Assembly (NCBI GenBank): GCA_023091735.1
Contig: JALKBU010001512.1
Coordinates: 1-10,110 of the forward strand
Reading direction: 5' to 3'
Origin: Trichomonas tenax
Lineage: Eukaryota; Parabasalia; Trichomonadida; Trichomonadidae
DNA length: 10,110 nt
Positions 1-5,892 of the stretch are shown here, in pieces; position 1 is the first letter of the stretch; the number at the start of each line of letters is the position of its first letter. The translations under genes were made by a program, and so were the position numbers. The notes below the pieces were generated by a model. The model was not told where the DNA came from. It saw nothing but the letters and a program-made list of their open reading frames with translations, and did not search any database.

Positions 1-147
1 ATCTTGTGGAATCCAGGCGAAAAGATGCGAGATATGCTATTAGAGACCCCGTGGGGCACTGTGTCTTCATTTACAAGAATCTGCGGGACCATTCGAATTG
101 GTGGCCCATCAGAGTTCATGCAAAAAATCGCGCCGTCCAGCAATTGA
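1..147. other. Unassigned GC-richer block at the left edge
   Basis: Roughly the first 120 bases are close to half G+C, clearly richer than the AT-rich DNA after about 205, so they probably belong to a gene or RNA continuing outside the window. A plus-strand frame is open from base 1 to a TGA at 145-147 (48 codons). A second plus frame is open from base 3 to beyond 170, and a minus-strand frame with an ATG at 117-119 is open to the window edge. None gives a protein I recognise. Short inverted repeats are present, such as GGGACCA at 85-91 against TGGT plus CCC at 99-107, so a structured RNA is also possible. The frame ending at 147 would overlap the tRNA gene. No function is assigned. Confidence 0.3.
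122..127 (-). terminator. RNA polymerase III T-run terminator
   Basis: Six adenines on the plus strand are six thymines on the minus strand, one base beyond the 3' end of the tRNA-Arg gene. This is the standard pol III stop signal in the expected place. Confidence 0.8.
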
Positions 148-202
148 ACCTGGACTCTACTGCTCCGTAGGCAGTCGCCTTATCCAATTGGGCCAACGGC
201 GC
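129..202 (-). tRNA. tRNA-Arg, anticodon ACG
   Basis: The reverse complement folds as a 74-nt tRNA without an intron and without an encoded CCA. The acceptor stem GCGCCGT/ACGGCGC is perfect over 7 bp. The anticodon stem ACTGC/GCAGT is perfect around the loop CTACGGA, giving anticodon ACG, which after A34 modification would read CGN arginine codons. U8, A14, G18, G19, A21, U33, G53, UUC at 54-56 and A58 are all present. A20, C35 and discriminator G73 agree with arginine identity. The internal A box TGGCCCAATTGG is good. One invariant base is wrong: position 61 is G instead of C, so the G53-C61 pair of the T stem becomes G-G, which also spoils the last bases of the B box. The D-stem pair 13-22 is C-A. 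The T6 run just downstream supports a real pol III gene, but reduced function cannot be excluded. Confidence 0.9.
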
Positions 203-451
203 TTGATATTTAATATCAATATTTTGAAACCTAGTATAAATTTTTTAAAATCAAAAAAACCTTCGAGCAAATTTTATATCATTTTGCATAATCAAAACTG
301 TAAGAAGCTTTAATAATTCAATTTATTTTGTGTTTTTATTCATTTAATTAAAGACATGGAATTAATATAATGTCTATACTTTATATTTCACATCAAATCG
401 ATCGGGGCAATTTTGATAATTGTTCAACCAGACCTTGTCAAAATTCCCAAA

Positions 452-1153
452 ATGTTTCGCTCGAGGTACGACGGTGATGCTACAACTTTCTCACCAGAAG
501 GCAGAATCCTTCAGGTCGAAAACGCTATGAAAGCCGTTCAGCAGGGTATGCCTACTGTTGGCCTTAAATCTAAGACTCATGCAGTCATCGCTTGCTTAAT
601 GCACTCTCCTTCAGAATTTTCATCTCATCAGCCAAAAATTTTCAAGATCGATCAACACATCGGTGTCGCTATTTCCGGTTTAACAGCCGACGGACGCGGA
701 CTTTGCAAATTCCTTCGCAATGAATGCCTTCACCACACATTTTGCTTCGGCACAGAGGCCCGTGTTTCTGACCTCGCCGACACAATCGCTTTACAGTCAC
801 AGAAGAAGACAGTTAGATACGGCAAGCGTCCATATGGCGTTGGTCTCTTAATGATTGGTGCTGGCGCCGATGGCTTACGCTTGTTCGAAACGTGCCCAAG
901 TGGTCAGCATTGGGAATATAATGCTCAGGCTATTGGACGTCGCGCTCAAGCTGCAAAGACATATCTCGAAACAAATCTCAACCAGTTCCCTGATTGCACC
1001 CGTGATCAACTTATTCGTCATGCATTAAGAGCTCTTAACGACTGCAAATCTCGCGAAAGTGACTCTCTTGAAGCTATCGCTGTCGGTGTTGTTGGAATTA
1101 ATGAACCATTCACAATTCTCGAAGGCCCAGATCTCGTACAATTCAGTGAATAA
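452..1153 (+). CDS. PSMA1: 20S proteasome subunit alpha type-1 (alpha6)
   Basis: This 233-residue protein is an alpha-ring subunit of the 20S proteasome, the cytosolic and nuclear protease that degrades ubiquitin-tagged proteins. Alpha subunits are not catalytic; they gate the pore and bind activators. The N-terminus MFRSRYDGD followed by TFSPEGRILQVENAMKAV (residues 12-29) is the alpha signature, and TVGLKSKTHAV (35-45), ISGLTADGRGL (74-84) and RYGKRPYGVGLL (122-133) point to PSMA1 rather than the other six alphas. QVEN replaces the usual Q-[IV]-E-Y. Human PSMA1 has 263 residues; the missing part is its variable acidic tail, so the protein looks complete. ATG 452 is chosen because homology begins exactly there; the frame upstream has no ATG before a stop at 413-415-proximal TGA. 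No close initiator is seen; the nearest match, TCACA at 388-392, lies 62 nt upstream. Codons are richer in G/C at the third position than in the neighbouring genes, as expected for high expression. Confidence 0.95.
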   Translation: MFRSRYDGDATTFSPEGRILQVENAMKAVQQGMPTVGLKSKTHAVIACLMHSPSEFSSHQPKIFKIDQHIGVAISGLTADGRGLCKFLRNECLHHTFCFGTEARVSDLADTIALQSQKKTVRYGKRPYGVGLLMIGAGADGLRLFETCPSGQHWEYNAQAIGRRAQAAKTYLETNLNQFPDCTRDQLIRHALRALNDCKSRESDSLEAIAVGVVGINEPFTILEGPDLVQFSE

Positions 1154-1154
1154 A
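1151..1154 (+). promoter_or_regulatory. UAAA polyadenylation signal overlapping the stop codon
   Basis: The proteasome stop codon TAA is followed by A, giving TAAA. Trichomonad mRNAs are known to use UAAA, often overlapping the stop codon, as a cleavage and polyadenylation signal. A second TAAA lies at about 1193 within the AT-rich 3' flank. Confidence 0.5.
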
Positions 1155-1589
1155 CTTTTGAAATATTTTTACTTGCAAATAATTTGTCCAAATAAAAATT
1201 ATTGAATATCATCTACTCCCTTTTTAAATTTTTAATATGTGGATTCTTTTCCATATGACTACAATATATAAGGATCAATAATTAGATATTTTTATAATTG
1301 ATAAAAATTTGAACTTTTTACTTCGGAATCAATATTTATTCATAATTCTTATATTAGATTGAAAATTTTAAATATTTTCATTTGACTCTAACAAATTGAA
1401 AAAATTAATTCTATAAGATAGCTTTTTGGATTTAATTATATCCAGTTGTGCAAATGCTGCAATTAGTTAACTGATTAAGGTATAAACTTAATTCTATATT
1501 TAAAAGAACGAAATTTCATGTTATATTGCAGATATTCATGAAAAGAAAAGGGTAATAACCGATTGAAATGAAAAGCAAGAAGAATACTT
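1154..1589. other. AT-rich spacer between convergent genes, no gene seen
   Basis: The 436 bp between the 3' ends of the convergent proteasome and TBCCD1-like genes are strongly AT-rich, with stops in every frame. I see no RNA gene, repeat family or family-recognisable peptide here. The short minus-strand frame entering it at 1018-1212 is a shadow of the proteasome gene. Confidence 0.7.
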
Positions 1590-2264
1590 TCAATAATATT
1601 CGATATTCGAAAGCTGAGATAACTGATGATTGTTTGATTGCATTTCTTTAAAAGAACTTGTTATTCTTTCTTGTATTGCTGATGCATAAGCAGGCGCACG
1701 CTGGCAGAATTCCAAAACAAGCTTCCTCCTTTCTTCTGCAACCTTTTCACGCTGCAACAAAGCCTGCGAATAATTCGTTGGAAGAGAACACGGAATTCCA
1801 GAAGGCTCTGGTCCAAATGGAATAACAAACGTCGTGAATTCTGATGGACAAAGAAGTGACACACTTGATTCATTGTCTGTCTTGTATTTATCCCATAGAT
1901 TATTTCCTGATGGAATTTCATAAGAATTATGTGCGGCATTATAAGGCACCAGCTTAATTTCAGATGATTTATTGGTTATAGTAACTGGATTTAGTGCAAA
2001 TAAGAAAAAAGTCGACTTTTTTGTATTATTGATTTTAATTTGTTCAGTAAATGCTGTAATTCGAACATTCATTGAATTTACTACTTCCAGATTTGCAGAT
2101 TTTGAAACAAAAACTGTGCAATTGTTTAAATTCGTGAGTGAAATATAATTAAACTGCTTTAAAACATAGAAATAACACCCTTCACTGTTTCCAATCGTTA
2201 TATCTGCAGCATTCGAATCTTTTATGCATATTGTAGAATCTTTCTTCTCTTGAATGTTCAACAT
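1590..2264 (-). CDS. TBCCD1-like protein (C-CAP/TBCC domain), short form
   Basis: The 224-residue product resembles the C-terminal half of TBCCD1, a tubulin-cofactor-C-domain protein that in other eukaryotes acts at the centrosome or basal body and in Golgi placement. Residues about 12-110 show the C-CAP/TBCC beta-helix pattern of short repeated strands (ISLTNLNNCTVFV, 41-53; LEVVNSMNVRI, 59-69; SEIKLVPYN, 101-109). After it come blocks typical of TBCCD1 itself: NNLWD (121-125), CPSEFTTFVIPF (139-150), GIPCSLPTNYSQALLQRE (156-173) and a helical tail. Where tubulin cofactor C and RP2 have an arginine finger there is a lysine (K77), so GTPase activation is unlikely, as for TBCCD1 generally. Human TBCCD1 has 557 residues; the N-terminal half is absent here. 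ATG 2264 is the only start, because an in-frame TGA lies at 2289-2291. No initiator lies within 60 nt upstream, where the tandem repeats begin. It could be a complete short paralogue or a truncated gene. Confidence 0.75.
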   Translation of the reverse strand: MLNIQEKKDSTICIKDSNAADITIGNSEGCYFYVLKQFNYISLTNLNNCTVFVSKSANLEVVNSMNVRITAFTEQIKINNTKKSTFFLFALNPVTITNKSSEIKLVPYNAAHNSYEIPSGNNLWDKYKTDNESSVSLLCPSEFTTFVIPFGPEPSGIPCSLPTNYSQALLQREKVAEERRKLVLEFCQRAPAYASAIQERITSSFKEMQSNNHQLSQLSNIEYY

Positions 2265-2283
2265 TATAAAAAAAAAGATATAA

Positions 2284-2430
2284 TTTTGTCATGTAAATTA
2301 AATTTGATAGTATATTTTATCATGTAAATTATTACAAAAAAAGTATTTTGTCATGTAAATTAATTATGATAGAATATTTTGTCGTGTAAATTTAATATAA
2401 AAAAAATGCTTTGTCATGTAAATTTTAAAT
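2284..2430. repeat. 31-bp tandem repeat, five copies
   Basis: The core TTTTGTCATGTAAATTA recurs with its CATGTAAATT (or CGTGTAAATT) part at 2290, 2321, 2352, 2383 and 2415, that is at spacings of 31, 31, 31 and 32 bp. The core is well kept, while the remaining 14 bp of each unit (TTTGATAGTATA-like) drift and lose identity in the later copies. The array fills most of the spacer between the divergent TBCCD1-like and ADA2 genes. One further core copy lies at 5525-5542. Confidence 0.9.
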
Positions 2431-2510
2431 TCTGCAATCTGGCAACTAATTTTTCGCAAAGCATAGCATTGTTCTTTATGACCAACAAAATAAATCTGTC
2501 ACAAAATCAG

Positions 2511-2515
2511 TCATT
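2511..2515 (+). promoter_or_regulatory. Initiator (Inr) TCATT of the ADA2 gene
   Basis: TCATT matches the trichomonad initiator consensus TCA(+1)YW. The predicted start A at 2513 lies 8 nt before the ATG at 2521, within the very short 5' UTR normal for these organisms. A second match, TCACA at 2499-2503, lies 12 nt further upstream. Confidence 0.7.
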
Positions 2516-2520
2516 TTTAG

Positions 2521-3786
2521 ATGAGAAAGTCCAAAATTATCGATCACGGGCCAGAAGAATTCGTTCGTGTCTGCTCCTGTTGCCACTGCCTCATCAATGG
2601 TGAGATATACGGTAAGTGTTTGGACTGCAAAAACTACATAACGTGCATTTATTGTTTAGCAAATGGAAAAGAAAGCGAAAAACACTTTAATACGCATAAA
2701 TTTATACTTATAAACATCGATGATAGTGAAATTTATGAAGAAAACTGGACTATTACTGAAGAAATTAACTTATTATTTTCGTTACAATTCCACGGAATCG
2801 ATGACTGGGTCAGAGCATCAAGATTTGTACGAACTAAGTCGCCGGAAGAGTGTTACGCTCATTTTCTCAATGTTTACGTAAATTCAGATATATCTCCTTT
2901 ACCACAGAAGTTTGAATCAAACAGAGACGAAGAAAAGCCGACACTTTACAATATCAATGATTCTGACATTCCTTGTCCTTCTCTCGCTTCTCCTGAAGTC
3001 TTAAAATCAAAAAGAAAGACTAGTTGCACAACTTATGGAGAATGGGCCGGTTTTATGCCCCAGAGAGATGACTATGAGAATGAGGCATTCCAAGAAGCAG
3101 AATTCAGGATAAATGACTTGTTTTTTGATAACAAATTCGAAAATGAGGCAACATTCAATGAAAAACTCAATATTTTAATGGACTATTCCAAGTTCGTTGA
3201 TCTAAGGAATGATTCCCACGGTTTTGTAATGAAAGAAGATTTAGTCAATCGAAATTTTGGATCGAGAAAAACAAAATATCTTCCGAAAGATAATTTGGAT
3301 AAGGATCTAATACCACTTAGAAAATACATTACTGAAAATGAATCAGAAGTGATAAGAGAAGTTTTATTGAAGGAAAAAGAAATTATCGCTGAAACAATTT
3401 ATAGGAATGATGCATTTCAAGAAGGAGCTTCATCGAAAATATCTGCGAACTTTCTACATCTGCAGAATCTTAAAGACCAATTAACAGAGAGTCAAAGAGT
3501 GAATGTTCAGAGAGTATTAAGCAGAATAGAGTCTGATATTCGCGTGAAAAATGAACTTTCAAGAGAAGTATTAACACAAAAAGAAATACAATACTGCAAC
3601 CTGATGAATATCGATTACTCCGTGTTTAAAGATATCAAGGACAAGCTTGTCATTGAGTGTATGAAGACTGATCAAGCTTTGACACTGAATGATATCACTG
3701 TGATGTTTCCTGATGAGCAATCAACTGTTATTGTCACGGTTTCTAATTTCTTGAAGCAATGTGGATACATTAAGTTCCAAGCTTAA
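2521..3786 (+). CDS. ADA2: Transcriptional adaptor ADA2
   Basis: This 421-residue protein is the ADA2 adaptor, the nuclear partner that stimulates the GCN5 histone acetyltransferase in SAGA-type complexes. Three ADA2 parts occur in order. A ZZ zinc finger spans about 18-61, with four Cys at 18-23, then C33-x2-C36, C42-x2-C45 and H55-x3-H59. A SANT domain spans about 74-122, with W76, W96 and the ADA2-type block RTKSPEECYAHFLNVYVNS. The ADA2-specific motif GFMPQRDDYENE lies at 177-188, followed by a charged helical middle. The C-terminal SWIRM-like domain, about 351-421, starts LTQKEIQYCNLM and ends with FLKQCGYI. The length agrees with yeast (434) and human (443) ADA2. A TAG directly before ATG 2521 and the Inr 8 nt upstream fix the start. 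The stop is TAA followed at once by TGA; a TAAA lies about 40 nt further on at 3826. Confidence 0.93.
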   Translation: MRKSKIIDHGPEEFVRVCSCCHCLINGEIYGKCLDCKNYITCIYCLANGKESEKHFNTHKFILINIDDSEIYEENWTITEEINLLFSLQFHGIDDWVRASRFVRTKSPEECYAHFLNVYVNSDISPLPQKFESNRDEEKPTLYNINDSDIPCPSLASPEVLKSKRKTSCTTYGEWAGFMPQRDDYENEAFQEAEFRINDLFFDNKFENEATFNEKLNILMDYSKFVDLRNDSHGFVMKEDLVNRNFGSRKTKYLPKDNLDKDLIPLRKYITENESEVIREVLLKEKEIIAETIYRNDAFQEGASSKISANFLHLQNLKDQLTESQRVNVQRVLSRIESDIRVKNELSREVLTQKEIQYCNLMNIDYSVFKDIKDKLVIECMKTDQALTLNDITVMFPDEQSTVIVTVSNFLKQCGYIKFQA

Positions 3787-4006
3787 TGATCCATGGATAT
3801 ATACAATATTTGTTTTATATAGATATAAATATACTGTTTGTTTTTTATAAAATGACATATTCGGGATTTTAACCACTGGAATCTTTAAACCAAAATAAAA
3901 AGCTAAAACATTGATTAACTTAAATAACAATGAAGCGAATTTCATGTTATTATAGCTAATGATATAAATTTCTTTTCTAAAAATATATACTTTGAATCGA
4001 AAATAA

Positions 4007-5006
4007 TCATATTATTCAAAACTCGTAGTTGAAACACTCGAAATCCCAGAAGGAATCACTGAAATCGCTATTGTTGCATGTGAATATGCTCCATATAAAT
4101 ATGTTAATTTTTTATCAACAGTAAAATCTATTCGCGCATGATCATTTCAACGATCAAAATTAGTCGAAGTCTATATCCCAGATACTGTCACTCTCATTAG
4201 TGATAATGCTTTTCATTGGTGTCAATCATTGATCAGTGTTCGGCTCCCAGAAGGAATAACAACTTTATATTCGGGAACATTTTTTATGGCTACCGCAATT
4301 AAAAGTATAAATATTCCATCATCAGTTACAAGAATCGAAACAAATTGCTTCGCTTATTGTTATAATCTTAAAGAATTAGTTCTTCCAGATGGAATTCAGA
4401 CTCTCTCTGGAACAATTTGCAGTTCGTGGACGCAATTGAAATTCAATGCATCATCAAATCTATACATCTATGACCAAAAACTTATTATTGACAAAGCAAA
4501 CACAACAGTTATGCAATACATTGGAACGAATTCAGCTGTTGATATTTCGATTCCTTCGCAAGTTCGGATATTGAACGAAGCAGTTTTTAACAGATTATCA
4601 AAGATTCGATCCATCACATTTCCATCGGATTCTGCAATTATTACAATCAAAGCAAAGTATTTTGAAAACTGTCATAATTTGCAATTCGTGAATCTGCCAA
4701 ACAAGATCAAATACATCTCAAACAATGCATTTCGCAGTTGTTACCAATTGACGAAATTTTCATCAGATGTTCTTTCGTATCTATAGAATAATGTTTTTGA
4801 TGGGTGCCGAACTCTTTCAAGTCTTCGAATTGAAGGTTCACCAACCAACACTTTCAATCATCTCACAGAACAGTTTCCGCAACAGCGGTCTTCGGGCGGT
4901 TGATCTCTCTATGTGCTCAAATCTTCAGTCAATCTCAGACTACTCTTTCAGCAACAATCAGCAGTTGACTAAAGTTATTCTCCCTCAGAATCTTTTTAGT
5001 CATTAA
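4007..5006 (+). pseudogene. BspA-like leucine-rich-repeat surface protein, degenerate
   Basis: Translation gives about 40-fold reading of the LRR_5/BspA pattern, for example ETLEIPEGITEI, LVEVYIPDTVTLISDNAF, IKSINIPSSVTRIETNCF, LKELVLPDGIQTLS and LTKVILPQNL, at the usual spacing of about 23 residues with A/C-F-x-x-C elements. Such proteins form a very large surface family in Trichomonas, thought to bind host cells or matrix. The copy is broken in several places: an in-frame TGA at 4139-4141, a TAG at 4784-4786 with repeat sequence continuing after it, a shift of reading frame (plus one base, or minus two) near 4835-4860, and TAA at 5004-5006. After that last stop the same frame gives 19 hydrophobic residues (5007-5063), perhaps the remains of a membrane anchor. 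There is no ATG or signal peptide at the left end; the frame begins after TAA at 4004. The 185-codon piece at 4229-4783 is the longest intact part. Confidence 0.88.
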
Positions 5007-5524
5007 TTCCTTATCTTCTTCATTGCTATATGTGCGATAAATATTATTCTATCATTGTGCTGTTGAAATATGCCTGTTCGTGTTCTCTTCAGGATATTTC
5101 AATAATTATTGAATTAATGGGTGATAGCAATGTAAATTGTTGTAAATAAACATGAAACAGAAGAAATGCTGGAGAATTATAGAATGACTTTGTAATCACC
5201 TTTTTCTGTGTCGGCGTCTTCGAAAGAGTGTGACGCAATGTCTTTTGCTGGAAAAGTGTGGATATTCCAAAGGTGACCCATATTGAGAGGAATTGAGAGA
5301 AAAAAAAATAAAATGTCACTTTTACTAAATCACCTTTTTTATACAAAATGTTAAGCAGTGCATGTGTTATAGGAACTCGGCTCCTTCAGAATCATATAAT
5401 GTATTAAATTACATTAGCTATTATAAAACAAAATCATTAATGCTGAATGTAATAATCATTCGTTTCTGTGGGGTATGATAATGTGTCATGAAAAGTTATA
5501 TGTTTACGTGTCGGATTTGATATT

Positions 5525-5542
5525 ATTTTGACATGTAAATTA
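5525..5542 (+). repeat. Dispersed copy of the 31-bp repeat core
   Basis: ATTTTGACATGTAAATTA differs from the core of the 2284-2430 array (ATTTTGTCATGTAAATTA) at one of 18 positions. It lies about 3 kb away in the same orientation, preceded by TATT as in the array and followed by a TGCTATCATTA tail that only loosely resembles the array units. It is a single copy, just upstream of the hairpin at 5593-5695. Confidence 0.65.
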
Positions 5543-5592
5543 TGCTATCATTAGGGGTGAGTATTGAATTTTAATATAAATGAAAACATTTG

Positions 5593-5695
5593 CTATGATT
5601 GACTCTGGAAGGCTCGACTATGGATTGGCTTGGGCCTTATCATAGTGCTTCGTTGGATTAGCAAGCCAGTCCATGATTTTGCCTTTCAGAGTCGA
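5593..5695 (+). ncRNA. Candidate structured RNA: nested two-stem hairpin
   Basis: GACTCTGGAAGGC (5601-5613) pairs over 13 bp with GCCTTTCAGAGTC (5681-5693). Inside it, ATGGATTGGCTTG (5620-5632) pairs over 13 bp with CAAGCCAGTCCAT (5662-5674). A symmetric 6/6 internal loop separates the stems and a 29-nt loop (5633-5661) caps them. Each stem has exactly one G-U and otherwise Watson-Crick pairs. CTATGAT at 5593-5599 is complementary to ATCATAG at 5639-5645 in the cap loop, so a pseudoknot or alternative fold is possible. Base composition is richer in G+C than the surroundings. The shape recalls one half of an H/ACA snoRNA or a long foldback, but I see no clear H or ACA box, Sm site or pol III signals. 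Either strand could be transcribed; the G-U pairs on this strand would be A-C mismatches on the other, which favours plus. It may instead be a DNA inverted repeat from a small mobile element. Confidence 0.45.
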
Positions 5696-5892
5696 AATTC
5701 GAAAATCGTCGAAATATTCCAACTAAAAGGCTATGAAAAGCAAAATAAAAATAGAGAACTGACGCTATATGACACAGTTTATATTCATTATATCTATAAT
5801 TAAGTTTTTAATTAAATCACATAATTCTCTTCTAAACTTCAATATTGAACAATAATACTGAACATTAATAAAACAAACAATTTTAAATAAAA

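Larger units (their letters stand above)
5007..5892. other. Gene-free stretch with one repeat core and one hairpin
   Basis: The 886 bp between the BspA pseudogene and the convergent cyclase-like gene hold no convincing protein gene. The minus frame 5089-5346 (85 codons) is rich in F, S, T and K, matches no family I know, has no initiator that I can see and is probably chance. The stretch does hold a dispersed copy of the 31-bp repeat core (5525-5542) and a strong hairpin (5593-5695), both listed separately. ATCACCTTTTT occurs twice, near 5196 and 5329; I attach no meaning to it. Confidence 0.6.

Noticed and set aside
204..220. Inverted repeat TTGATAT-TTA-ATATCAA just upstream of the tRNA gene
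   Set aside because: It is built only of A/T-rich words that arise often by chance here, and has no known role in pol III promoters.
413..451. Possible extended N-terminus of PSMA1 starting at a TTG codon
   Set aside because: The extra 13 codons contain no ATG and do not resemble alpha subunits. Homology begins exactly at MFRS, so ATG 452 is the start.
3940..3955. TTTCATGTTATTA, and a similar word near 1516, as further copies of the 31-bp repeat core
   Set aside because: Only about 7-8 bases match, and the TAAATTA part is not kept. This is within chance expectation for AT-rich DNA.
5089..5346. 85-codon minus-strand frame as a gene
   Set aside because: It has no family resemblance, a low-complexity composition (F, S, T, K) and no initiator that I could see, and it lies in a gene-poor stretch. 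It is most likely a chance frame.
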